NCBI GenBank assembly: GCA_964035545.1
Contig: OZ037765.1
Coordinates: 4,709,698 to 4,773,697, forward strand
Reading direction: 5' to 3'
Source: Bugula neritina
Lineage: Eukaryota; Bryozoa; Gymnolaemata; Cheilostomatida; Bugulidae
Length of the DNA: 64,000 nt
Shown here: positions 12,263 through 24,800 of the stretch, piece by piece
Position numbering within the stretch: position 1 is the first letter of the stretch
How the letters are laid out: every line of letters begins with the position of its first letter
The notes under the pieces: generated by a model
The model's database searches: none
Told to the model about the DNA's origin: nothing
Seen by the model: only the letters and a program-made list of their open reading frames with translations
Translations under genes and position numbers: made by a program

Positions 12263-14275
12263 TTATAGCTCATCCCTCAGTCTAGCTTCAGCTACTGCTT
12301 CATCTATCTTGCTCTCTATCAAGTCCATGCCAACATCTGGTCCCCACCCACCAAGCACCTGTCCATGTGAGTCAACCAGATACTTGTGAAAGTTCCATTT
12401 GGCACCCTCAAAGTTTTCTATTCCAGAATAAAAAAAAAAAATTGAAGGAATACACACATTCTGGCACAACAATCTAGGTGCTGTAACAGCATTGAGAATA
12501 TTGCAGTACACATAATTTACTTATTTCAAATTTTATTGTTCAAGTTGACCAGAGTAACAAACTAACAGAGCATGTGTGTAAGTGAAGTAAATTATAGTAT
12601 ACCTGTTAGGTATTTCCAGAAATCCGGGGTATTTGGTCCGAGCACCTCAATTTTATCGAAGATCTCAAAGTTGATGTGATAATCTTGGGTTAATTTTGCC
12701 CGAATGGTCTTGCTGTCCTACAAGGTCATGAAAAAGCTGAGATTGTGAATTTTTAAAAGTGTAGAAAGATATCGCCATTGTTCTACACACATAACTAACT
12801 AATAAACATCATAGAGGAACTATAGGATTCACTACACCTCTGGCTCTTGCTGCCCAAACTGGTTACAGGGAAAAGCAAGTATGTGGAGCCAATTTCCATA
12901 CTTTTCCTTTAACTTTCTGTAGTCGCGGTAATGAGAAGATGTATAGCCACAGTAAGATGCTACGTTTGTGACCAGTACAACCTAAAAACACAATTTATAT
13001 CTGAATGTTTAGAGAAACCAACACAGAATTGCTGCTTTAACTTACTAACAGCAAATTAAAAAAATTTAAAGTTTATGAACTTTGACCTAAACATTATATG
13101 GTAACGAGTCAATTTGGTCACATCATGCTTTATAAAATACAACTTTCAAAACAAACTTAATGGGCTGCAGAAACAAGAAAAAGATGATTTTAATAAGCAT
13201 CATTGGGCACAAACCATTGTTTTAAGTTTTTGTGTGAACATTTGGCTAAAATACTTACCAGACAAAATCAACAGCAAGCATGCGCCCACCTAAAAGTTCT
13301 ACACTTTTAAGAGTATCATTTTTTATAATGTTATCAGTAAAAAGCAAGTTTTTAACAATATCCTTAGAGTTAGTACACAGGAAGCAGCTGTGCCCTAGGA
13401 GTTAGAGCGTACGCTTAGTAAACAGGAAGTCCTGAGTTCGACAAAGGCCATTGATGATGTTAGGAAGAGCCTCCAGTCAGGTAGAGTGACTATAAACTTG
13501 TGTGAGTTAGAGTTAATACACATTAATAAAGTAAAAATGTGTATATAGTTATACTAGCCTACAGTTGCATGAAAATTAATATTACTAATACATAAAACTC
13601 AAATTATTAATATTCAAGATCCTATATAATTGCTTTCAAAAAAATTTGAACATTGCACAAGTACTAGTACTATTAGTATTAACAGAAACTAAGTCGAACA
13701 AGGATATACAAAATCAACGAGATGAAAAAACCCAGAAATGTATGGGTTTCAGTTTGTATCTAAGTTACATTCGGCATCATGAATTCAATACTGATCCTAA
13801 TAATAATAATAATAGTAATTAAAAACACAGTTACACCTAATATAACAATACCAATACTCATACCGAATACAGAATAGTGAAATGCAATCAGCGATACACA
13901 CAGACACAGTATCAATATGAGATTGAGTATCAGTATCACTCAATCAGTGCGATTATCATTATGAGTCCGAGTATGAAAATGAATATGATTATGAGTATGA
14001 CACAGATTGTCACTGTGAGTATTAGTAAAAATGACTGAATACTATGATTTATTCTTAGTCTGAAATCAACTTCAAGATTTAAAACTACCTCCAAGTCTAA
14101 CTGTAACTGTAAATTTACTAACCGTTTTCTCATATTTGCTAAAGTTTATGACATTTCCATCAGGGTCTTTAGCTGAAAAGCTGAAGAAATTATCAGCATT
14201 ACTGCCAAATACATTAAGTACTGGTAGGTAAGTAATGCTAACAAATAAAAGAAATGCACACTCAACAAATAACAT
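12263..14275 (-). CDS. GPX7: ER-resident glutathione peroxidase, GPX7/GPX8 type
   Basis: A thiol peroxidase of the GPX fold, expected to reduce peroxide in the ER lumen and pass oxidising equivalents to protein disulfide isomerases (family knowledge). Exons on the minus strand are 14275-14123, 12981-12838, 12717-12603 and 12417-12263, all in phase, giving about 188 residues, the usual GPX7 length. The start ATG is followed by a hydrophobic signal peptide (residues 2-22). Exon 2 holds VASYCGYT with a cysteine, not selenocysteine, at the peroxidatic position, and [12 protein letters not shown] with the catalytic glutamine. Exon 4 holds the WNFHKYL tryptophan motif. The protein ends RLRDEL, a KDEL-type ER retrieval signal. 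Intron 1 (about 1.1 kb) carries a SINE and simple repeats. GPX7 and GPX8 cannot be separated with certainty; the cleavable-looking signal favours GPX7. Confidence 0.93.
13384..13520 (+). mobile_element. tRNA-derived SINE relic in peroxidase intron 1
   Basis: A tRNA-like head with an A-box-like segment (GGAGTTAGAGCG) and a B-box-like segment (CTGAGTTCGACAAAGG), followed by a non-tRNA body. The cloverleaf cannot close fully and there is no proper acceptor end, so this is a SINE, not a working tRNA gene. Confidence 0.6.
13800..14055. repeat. Low-complexity AATA and GAGTAT/ATCAGT repeats
   Basis: A short AATAAT run followed by degenerate hexamer-like repeats (GAGTAT, CAGTAT, ATTATGAGT) inside the first intron of the peroxidase gene. 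No coding content was recognised. Confidence 0.6.
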
Positions 14276-14851
14276 GGTACTTGTACTAGAATAAAAATTC
14301 TATATCAACGTGCGTTCGTGTTGCTAAAAGATGTTAATTTATATTGCAGTAGCGATAGGATATACCCCCGGGCGTGGTTTTCTTTTCTCCGCGTGAAATG
14401 TGGCAGTGCAACTCTTCAAAACGCTGTACGCACAATTTTCGATATTATTATATTGGAATCACTAGGCGACGGGAACAGCGAAATAAATTTTTCTACAAGG
14501 ACGTCAGTCATATAACCGACAACTCCCTAGTACTGCATAAGTTGTCGCTGTGGTAAAATATAGGCAACAATTAACACTAATTTTAATTCAGTGAATATTT
14601 GCTCATTTTTGTCAATCTACTTCTGCATGAGATACAATATTATGGTTCGTACAATGATAGATAATCATTAGCCTTCTCTGTTGTTGCAGCAATAGTTTAA
14701 ATTCTATAGCATCCCTCTCTATACAAATATTTCAAGGCACATTATATAATTATACACCCAAGTACTTTAACACTTCTAGCCATTATTGACATCATTTTAA
14801 CTATGTGAAGCTAAAATTAAAAATAAATGTTTCATAGTATGTCATAGAATA
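14276..14851. other. Peroxidase 5' flank and intergenic sequence
   Basis: Directly upstream of the peroxidase start, 14,360-14,500 is relatively GC-richer (CCCCCGGGCG, CTCCGCGTG, GGCGACGGG), as expected for a promoter or 5' UTR. The rest, toward the UBTD 3' end, is AT-rich with no recognised gene. Confidence 0.4.
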
Positions 14852-14857
14852 TTTATT
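14852..14857 (-). promoter_or_regulatory. Candidate poly(A) signal of UBTD
   Basis: AATAAA on the minus strand about 480 bases past the UBTD stop, with AT-rich 3' UTR-like sequence between. Confidence 0.4.
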
Positions 14858-15333
14858 ATAAAAATATTTATACTTGCAACCAGCGGATGCACAAATTTGT
14901 TCTGAGGAGAAAAGTACTTTCTATATTAACAATATTTATAAAAGCATAAATTATACATTATATGTAATAACAAAAGATCAAGACTTGAAGTCTCAAATAA
15001 GTTTATATACATTGGAAACCCATTGCAAAATAGTTGGCATATGACCAAGTCAACAAGTGATTGAGAATTGTATTTGAAAAAGACTCAATTCAACATCATA
15101 CTTGAAACAAACACTCAAAATAAAAAAATATGAAAGTATGTCATTGCATGAGATGCTATTTTGAGTGCCTGCTATACAGATAAGTCATAACAATATAAAA
15201 AGTGTATAGATACATCTAATAGATTATACATATATGTGTGTAAATATAAAGGTGACTTAAAAAGTGAGTAAATATGGCGCCAACTAAGACCAAAGCCTGG
15301 ATAAATAGAACTAAGCGAGCTTGATGGACCTGT

Positions 15334-16908
15334 TTACACTTCCTCGGTAGAAGGCAAGACCACTTGAATCATGTGACCTTTAGGTACCTTTGTGTCTTCA
15401 ATTTTAAGTTTATCCTGAAGGACTTTGCCACCATAGAACCAGCGCTGTACGCCGTCGATATTCTCAACTTTAGCTAAAGTCTGTTTAATCTGCTTGATTG
15501 TGTGTTTGCTGCGAACTGTCAATTTCAGGTCTTTGCCGCTAGACAACCGAAGTTTAATAATCACTTCCTCCCCGGGATCTTCTTCGGCGCCGTCTGCTAG
15601 ATTGTCGTCTTCTGAATCCTCGCGGAGAAGATTTGACGGATGACTCAACACGTAGACAGGAAGTTGGTATCTGTTTCCCAGTTCATCGTAGCAGTCTGTG
15701 AGATACCCTTCACAAGCATACATACAATTTATCAAATAACTGCATTAAAACCTGTTGAACATGCTTGGACCAGCTGTGAAGTTTAATCTAATAAACCTTC
15801 AAACAATGAATTGCAATTTACAAATTTAAAGTTCACGAGTACTTGGATATACATGCTGTTTATCATGACCGACGACCTACCTCGTGGCAATGTAATACTG
15901 GCACCAGATAAAATAGCTTGAGCCAAATCAAAGTCTCTTGATTCACATGCATAGGCTGCAGCCTTCAGGGCGTCCCAAATCTCCTTTCTCCCGTCAAACG
16001 CTGGTGCCGTGTCCCAGAATTCATCTCTCTTGCTAGCAAGCTGACCAATAGTGATGGGATTTTCACTTTTCCACCGAGGCATCTCGTGTTTTAAAGGCTG
16101 ATTTTTACCAGTTGCTGGAATCATTTAGTGTAAACATATTTTACCAAATATTGGCATTAGAAGGAAAATAGATAAGATAAGCAAAATTGCTTACATCATA
16201 GCATAAATACTTCAACGATATTAATAAACCAGCTACAATCTAAAGTTATGACTATTACTAATACTATTAATAATATGAGAATATTATACGAGTACATGAG
16301 AATATTATACGAGTACATGAGATTATTATACAAGTACATGAGATTATTATACGAGTACATGAGAATATTATACGAGTACATGAGATTATTATACGAGTAC
16401 ATGAGATTATTATACAAGTACATGAGATTATTATACGAGTACATGAGATTATTATACGAGTACATGAGAATATTATACGAGTACATGAGAATATTATACG
16501 AGTACATGAGATTATTATACAAGTACATGAGATTATTATACGAGTACATGAGAATATTATACGAGTACATGAGATTATTATACAAGTACATGAGATTATT
16601 ATACGAGTACATGAGAATATTATACGAGTACATGAGATTATTATACGAGTATATGAGAGCCTTATACCTGTTCATGAGAATATTAGACGAGTACATGAGA
16701 ATATTATACCTGTTTACGATGATACTACACATCAGAAAAATCTCAAGAAGACATTACTACACAATAAATACTACATTATAATGTCTTGGGTGAGTAAAAG
16801 AGCCTTACTAGAGTGTGAATGTTGTGCATTGGACCTTCTGCCGCCCCGACTTGATGGACGGCTATTCAGCTCCTCGCCATCAGTCTCGGCAGACATACAC
16901 GAACCCAT
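15334..16908 (-). CDS. UBTD2: Ubiquitin domain-containing protein UBTD1/2-like
   Basis: A small adaptor that in vertebrates binds UBE2D-class ubiquitin-conjugating enzymes. Exons on the minus strand are 16908-16809, 16114-15881 and 15707-15334, phases 1 and 1, total 235 codons, close to human UBTD1/2. The protein starts MGSCMS, a glycine-2/cysteine-4 context suited to N-terminal acylation. Next come the conserved N-terminal domain ([41 protein letters not shown]), the linker block [14 protein letters not shown], an acidic stretch, and a C-terminal ubiquitin-like fold ([17 protein letters not shown] to GHMIQVVLP). Exon 1 is only 33 codons. A 21-bp minisatellite sits in intron 1. The gene lies head to head with MMS19. 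UBTD1 versus UBTD2 assignment is uncertain; invertebrates often have a single pre-duplication gene. Confidence 0.93.
16262..16720. repeat. 21-bp minisatellite, about 21 units, UBTD intron 1
   Basis: Units alternate between ATGAGAATATTATACGAGT-AC and ATGAGATTATTATACAAGT-AC forms. Because 21 is a multiple of three and the unit lacks stops in one frame per strand, it gives periodic seven-residue open frames on both strands (MRILYEY-type and NILMYSY-type). The array lies wholly between UBTD exons 1 and 2 and is not a gene. Confidence 0.96.
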
Positions 16909-18837
16909 GAGTCAAGTTAGACTTCAGCCTACAACATCCAACACCATTTAGGCTGTTTTGACTCCAACCTCTACATTTATCTTTACTCTAGGTACTAGTG
17001 TAAACTCTTAATGTAACTTTAGACATAGATGAGTAGAAATTAAAAGTTGATAGCATTATATCATACAATGCTGCCTAAACAACTATAAGTCAGTTATTCG
17101 ATAAACCCATCCTTTGGATAGTTTTGGGCTCTGATTTTCTAAAGAGGAAAAAATGAAAATTTGTTAAAGCAAATGGTTTTTCTAAACCATTTGATTTAAC
17201 AAAGTTATTTCAGACTTTGAAACTAAATTATTTTCTTTTAAAAGTAGCACACTATTTCCCTAAACTTAGCATCTAAAATACATTATTAAAAACATTGAAA
17301 ATATGAAATGAAGCAATACTGATATAAGGATTTAAAAAGGGCAAAACAATTCGGCTTACTAAAATGTCTGCCCATTCATACATTTGAATGCCAGATATAT
17401 TGGTAAACAATTAAAACTTGGATAGAAAATATAAATTGTTTGATTACTTGATTAACAATGAGCTGTAACTAGGATAAAAAATTCAGCAAACACCACAGCT
17501 TTCCCTACAAATGTTAAATATCAGATGAAATTAGTCAGGGTTCAAATGACAGCCATTTTGTAAAAAAAATGTTGCCATTACATGAAATATTTTTGCAAGG
17601 TTTTAATTAGTTTCTAATTAATTTGCAATTAGGTGAAAAGAAACAGTGTGAATGCTTTATCTGTGATTTGATCTAATATAATGACATTAGAGGCAAGTAC
17701 AGTTTCTATGGTTATAGCATCATCTCTTATAGCACCACTGTATAGACAAAATATTCCATTTACAATGCCAATTGATATTATTTTACATGCTTTTGGTACT
17801 GTTTGAGGGTTAATTGCTTTTTAAACACTTGCTATATATAAATACTCTGAACAGAATATTGTCTATATATAGACAACATTGTCTATTGCTACGAACTTGA
17901 ATTTCAACATATACTAAACAAGCTATTGATCACCATAATTATAATAATAATATGAAACCGATATGATTATACAACTATAAGTATATAATTAGAAACAGCA
18001 GACATAAAGTAGAATATACATAACAGATAACTCCAATTGATGTTGATGATTAATTTAATTTGAAATTAGAAGTCAAAGGGTTAACTTAAGTTGTACTTAC
18101 CAAATAATTGCAACTGTAAGACTAAGTCAGTAAGACTAAGTCAAAGTGTAAGGGTAAAAATGAAGATGTCGTCGTGCTCGAAGTTAAACTTGAAGTACTG
18201 ACTCAGAATGACTGACAGTGAGCGTGACTGTGAGTCAGAGTGAGAGTATTCGGCTAGGCTTAGGACTAGGGTTAGACTTATTGTTACTGTTACTGTGTTA
18301 GACTAAGACATATGACTTACTTTTGCTCTTACTCTTAGTCTTACTCTTAGACTTAGAGAGTCTGCTCTCAAAATCAGAAGCCTCAAGTTATGTAAACCCT
18401 ATTACTGTCACACAAAGATTAAAAATTAAATCAAAAGCTGTGCTAGCTTACGAATACTAAAATAAACTTTGAAATCAACAACCATAAACTCACTTAAAGT
18501 CAAAGAACCCTAATCTAAAAATAACATTTAAATTATCATCTAAGTCGAAATAAATGTTTGGGATACCAGCAATACGCATGTGTTGCTCAGTAAGTATTTT
18601 CCGTTTCCTCTCAGCTTATAACCAATTAAACACTTGTAGACATATCTCCAACCAATCATGGTAGTAGTAACTTATTTCAACATGTCAGCCCCCATCAACT
18701 TATAATACAATATTATTAACGATATATACCTGCATGACTAGCGTGCTTATCTCTTTTCGCACTTTTCTCTCTACTGCACCTTTGCTTGATTGATCGGCTA
18801 GATCTCTTTTTAGAAGATTTAACGTCAAATCGTCTAG
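16909..18837. promoter_or_regulatory. Divergent intergenic region between UBTD and MMS19
   Basis: The starts of UBTD (16908, minus) and MMS19 (18838, plus) face away from each other across 1.9 kb. Two CCAAT boxes sit at 18622-18626 and 18652-18656, about 190-215 bases before the MMS19 ATG. The stretch 18,110-18,380 is degenerate GACTAAGTCA/GTGACTGTGAG-type repeat. No other gene was recognised in the interval. A shared or two-sided promoter is inferred from geometry only. Confidence 0.5.
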
Positions 18838-21800
18838 ATGTCGCTTGTTGCAAAGTACCTTAGTGAGCCTACTCCTAGCCAAGAAGATTTTTTGGAAATT
18901 CTAAAAGGTGGGCGTGTGAGACTCAGACTGACTCTGAGTGAAGCCTAACAGTAACTGCCAAATTTTTAATATCCAATTCAAAAGTTAATAGTTAATATTA
19001 TAAGTATAAAGTAGAAGTAAACTGGTAACAAATAAATATATTATAACTCATAAATCACCATCAGTATCACTTTTACTTTTAGACTTTAGCTTTAACTTTA
19101 AGCTTAACGTTTATCATTATCATTATGTCTATGATAACATTAATGATTAATTATTATCATTATAATTATCATTATGTATTGTGATTCAGAATATGAGATA
19201 ATCATCAAATAATATTATCATTATGATTATGATAATTATCATGATGATTATCATTATGTCTTATGACTATGAGTTAAACTTAATGTTATGAATATCAATA
19301 TGATCTATTACTTATCAAAGTGAAAAGGGAATATATTAATATATCAATATTAATACTATTAGTATTACTAGTATGAGTATCATAAAGTTGACCAGGAAAA
19401 TAAAGTAGCAGATAACTAATAAGATAATAATCATAATGCAACTATTTAGGGTCAAATAATATTTAATTTAATATTATTAGTAGTGCTTCACTTCTGATTT
19501 CAACTCATATAATCAATCATCAATACAATGATTGCCATGACGATAATAATCATATTCATGAAATTCATTATGATCATTATTATTATCACTATAACTATAT
19601 ATGTGTCAGTAACTATAACTATATAACTACTACTAGTGCTAGTGCAAGTATCAGTGCTACACTGTGAGGATGTATATTATATTGTTGCTATTAATATTAG
19701 TATTACCTAAATTATTAGTAATGTCAGTATTCTTTGCAGTATGAGTAACCTGCAATATTCTTATAGATAGCATTTCCAATTTTATTAAATAATATATATA
19801 TGTATAATATGTTTGCTTTTTCACAGATGTTGAAGAGGGCACCAATCATGTTCTTGGCCTAGTAGAATCTCTTGGGTAAGAAATTTTTTATAGTTTTTTG
19901 ATAATATTTTAAATTTTCTTATCTTTCTTTTATTAATATTGCTATATCAAGTGAATCAAGATGATACTGGTAATATAAAGACTGTTAACCTATTTTGTTT
20001 ACGCTCAAACCTAAGGCTTATGCTTAATTTGTGATGATTTCTCATTTTTCTCCAACGCTTATTATAGCATTTATTTTCAGCCCCTCCCTGACATCATTAG
20101 ATAAGGAAACTCGTGCAAGTGCTACACAATTATTGGCTGATGTTATAAGCAACTCAAAAGGGTTGAGGCGGAACGACCTTGAGCCATTAGCAGATTTCTT
20201 CTGTGACAGAATCAAAGATCATCACTCCATTGTTCCACATGTTCTCACAGCATTCTCTACCCTGGTAACATAACGTTATAATTATCATATCTTCATAAAA
20301 GGGCATAGTGAAGTAAACTGCCTTATAGAGTAAAAGACATGTCACATGACTTGGGTTTTCACACAGACTGCTAGCGAAAACTAAGACTGTTTTTTCAATG
20401 TTTATATCTGTTCAAAATACTGATTGGACACTATGAAAAGTTTTTGTGGAAATTAACTGATCGGCTGGCTGCGCTTTAGCAATTCCATTTTTCACAAATA
20501 GGTTTCGTGTTCATATCTCTTACATATGACTATTGTTGAGAATGGTTAGTTTAAATAATATATGCGAGTTTCTATGAAGCATGTAAAGCGGTACACTTTG
20601 CCATTCTTGCAACATAAGAGTAAATTAATGTACAATACAGTAGCCTAATATCTGTAGTTTCCTAAAATAGACTGTGGTCATAATGTCTGTAGTGTTATTC
20701 TAGGCTGGTAGGTCTGATCTACCCGATGCCTCTGCAGTCTCCATCGTCCAGTCCATGTTTCAACATGGCGAGGTGCAAACTCTCAGTCAGCAACATCGAG
20801 CCACTGCATTCCAGACGCTAGTGAATCTGTTTCATCACAAGTTGGAAGGTAAACTGTCATCCTTAGTAACAATGCAGGTCTCTCTGTATGTAGGATATTA
20901 GTGCAGTAGAATGTGTTATCCTTTGTAATAATTGGTAAAAAAAGCATATATAAAAGCAATTATTGGCTATTATTGTTTTAGTTTGTATCATAGTTTCTTA
21001 TTTTGGTAAACTGTGTTTATTAATTCTGCTTAGTTTTTTTGGCTAACTCTATTTGTTATATGCATTCACTTTTGTTTACAAGTAGTTATGTGTCCAATGC
21101 TGAATGTATATTATATAAATAGTACAATCATGTTGCTTTGGTGTATAAGATACTTAATGATTTCAGTGCTGGTCATGTTAAGAGAGTCGTTCACTCTTGG
21201 ATATATTCAAATGATTGATGGGGAAAAAGACCCTAGAAATCTCCTGACTATCTTTGGTCTTACTCAGATAGTTATCAACAACTTTCCTATTGGTTAGTTC
21301 ATTGTTAACATCTTTTTTGTTGGTTACTCCATTATCACCAACTTTCCTATTTGTTAGTTTATTATTGACCTGACCTGTTAATTGTGAAATCAAAGTAAAA
21401 ACTAATCAAATGTTATAAACATTCAGGTGCCTATTGTGAGGAATTATTCGAAGTGACAGCTTGTTATTTTCCCGTGGACTTCACTCCGGTAAGTTTCCAT
21501 ACCATGAACTGAGGATATCTTTCCCTTTTATACATTATATATATAGTGAATTACTGCTGTCTATTCTTTAAGAGTACATTTTGTGCTGCCACACAGCATT
21601 CAAGAGGGGAGGGGCCCATATGCAGACCATATAGGGGGGATAACATGCATACTTTTGTTTAAATCTATTAAATTAAACTGTTCAAATTTCTAATAGATTT
21701 ACAAGTATTTATTAAATGAAACTTTTTCAATTGCTTGTGATGATTTTTTACAGTACAATTAAAATAGATGTAAGTATTATTTTTTTCAACTTGTTCATAA

Positions 21801-24800
21801 AATTAAAACGTATAAAACATTATGAATTAAGCTCATAAATCACAACCATGTTGAGTGCCAATAAGATGCGCAGAATGAAAATATGAACAGATTTAAACTG
21901 CATTTAAACCAGGTTTCTGTTTATAGTTAGACATAATTTATTTAAGTAAATCATGTATTTATAATTCTCATCATAGATTTTTTCCGGAAACATGTAACAA
22001 GGTGTGGAAACTGGTAAAACTGGATGAATTTATTTCGTAACTAGTATAGTATAGTAATATGAGCCATGCCTCCCACGATAAGTCGCCACCCTTGATAGAT
22101 CATGATGCCTTAAGATCTAGGGCTAAACTTTGAAGAGAATGACCTGATTAAAATGGTGTTATGTAGTATATTTCTATACTCTAATAATTGTATATCATAT
22201 GACCTTCAGCATGCTTTATGCTCTAATAAAATATATAAGTATTACTATATATATATTATATTTCTATTCTATGTTATAATGTCATGCAGCCTCCGGGAGC
22301 CTCTCTCCAGATTACTCGACAGCAGTTGGCAGACGAACTGAGAGCTACGCTGACATCTACCCACAGGTTCTCTCAATACTGCCTGCCTCTGCTCATCGAG
22401 AAGATTTCCTCAGACTTGCAGGCGGCCAAACAAGACTCGCTGCAGACGCTGGTGAGTTCTTGTCCTTCCTGTCTACTCACTCTAGACTCTCTTGTTACAG
22501 CATCAGTTTTAAACGTTTGTAAATAATTAGTTTATTTGATAGCCAACTCAATCACAATACACCTTTTGTATATATAATAGGGTTTTCAAAATTTTCCTAA
22601 CATTCATATATAACAAGCTTGCTGGACAGTTTTCTTTCCACATTACTTGATCAAACATTTTTCTCTATCTATTCATTCTTGGTTCTTAAATGGAAGCAAT
22701 GTTATTACATTTTGAGATCAATGCAATATCATGTAACTATCAATTTGATGCGATGTGTCAATGTCTGTTGATGTGATTTGATGCAGACGGGATGCTGTAA
22801 AGTATACAACGTTGAGCACCTTAGACCTTTTACCAATATTATGACACAGCAATTGTTACGGGAAGCCATGCTCTCCCCCTCAAGTAGAACTAAGGAGCTG
22901 GCACTAGAGGCTATCTCTGCCATCTGCAGCTGCTTAGCCAAACCGGTAGGTAATTGTTAGGACATTACATGAGCTTGGAAAGCTTGTTGGATAATTACAG
23001 CTTTACCTGTATTATCACAGCTATGTTAGCTACATTATGGTTTTTTTTCTATTGAGATGCAATGATTTTGGCTACTGCAAAATAGCTATCTTTTTAGACT
23101 GTTATGAAAGCTATTCATTTTCTTTTCTTTCAGTCTGCGATAATAAACATACATCTATATATTAAAACACAACAGTAATCATGAAAATATTCTTATGATT
23201 TAATTTTTTTCATCAAGCAGTTACTGCATTTTCGTTGCATTATTTAAATTGATGCTTATATGGTTGTGGTTTCTAAAAACGAAAGAAAAATTTGAAGCTT
23301 GGAAACGTAGCGATTAAAAGATATATCTTTATTCTCAGTCTCAGCCATTTTTAAACTTTCTTAGACATGAAACTTGCAACATATAAGGAGTTATAATATA
23401 CAGTAAGATGTAGCTGCAGGTTAATGTTAAATACTGAGTCTTGTTTTAACAGCAACTTGATTGGAATAATATTTTAATAATCTTCTGGTTTTGTGTTTTT
23501 CTACAATTTTAAAAATAGATTAAAGCTACAAAATATGCTGTTTGAGTTAACATGTCATACTGTTAGGAATGAGAGTTTGTAATAAATTCAATAGTGAAAT
23601 CAAAGTTTCTCTTGGAAAGAAATTATGTTTGATTTACTGCTCACAAAAGTTATTTGCGTGTTTTAAGGTAGACCTTAAATCGTGTCGCATTTCCTTGTTG
23701 TGACTACTAAGTTGTTGAAGCTGTTTTGTTGGATCTTCTCTGTTATGTTACAGATTGATGGAGTCACTGTGTACACAGATGTTGATGACTTCTGTACATC
23801 AATTATCAAAGGTTTGTCTTTCAAGAAAAGAATTTCTGTATTTTGTAATGAGGGATTGTACAATGTAAATCATGGGTTTTTGTAAAGGCTTGGAAGAAAT
23901 TTGTCTTTCTACTTGGGGGCTAATTTCTAAAATGTTGTTCTGCCTAAATTTGAATTTATGGCTTTAGAACTCGCGATTGATTAGCAGTCTACCATTAAAT
24001 ACTTTTACAAAACTCTCTTACCCTCCCTGCCCTTCCTTTACCACATATAATAATACTTTGTATGATTAAAATACCCTTGAACTAACTATACTGCTCACCG
24101 ATATTCCATGCATGAACAGTGTGAAGCATTACATAACCATCTACTTCTACTTAGTTATGCTTGGTGTGCTGAGATGGTATTTGAAGTTTTTAGCTGTTTT
24201 AGCATTGCTTTAACACAGCAATGAGGTTTCTATTGTATTTCTACCATTATAGTATTGAGTACATCTGTATTATCTTTCTGTAGAATGCAAGCACCATTTA
24301 TTTGAACCAGAGCACGAGTTAGTTGCGTCAAGTGTCAAAGTATTGCAAGCTTTACTCTCGTCCAATCAGCATGCAGCTAACTTTGTTCTGACTGATGTAA
24401 TGCCAGTAATACTAGAAAGACTGAATACTGGACAGCAGGTAACTGTTTAACTAGCTTAACTTGGTCTATGCATATCCATGAATCTATCAATTTTATCTGA
24501 TTCAAGATGATGAACTGATTACGCAAGAATCAATCAAAAGTATCAAGATTTATTGATCTACTGTAAACTAACATTTGAGTTTAAAGCAGCTATTTGTTAT
24601 TTACTCATCCATCAAATTCTACATCATATATTAAACTTGTGTGTGAGGTTTAAGTTAGAGGAACTTATACCACATACTTTTTTGATAGCTTGTAACTTGA
24701 AACAATACTAGATGACTTTTGATTGAATGACCACGACTTGACTATACTCGTATATTTAATTATTATCACATTGTGTTGTAGACTAAAGCAAAGTGTGTAT

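Noticed and set aside
13384-13460. Functional tRNA gene
   Set aside because: A/B-box-like words are present but the cloverleaf and acceptor stem do not close; a SINE fits better.
16196-16781. Open frames of about 177 codons on both strands
   Set aside because: They derive from the 21-bp array inside UBTD intron 1.
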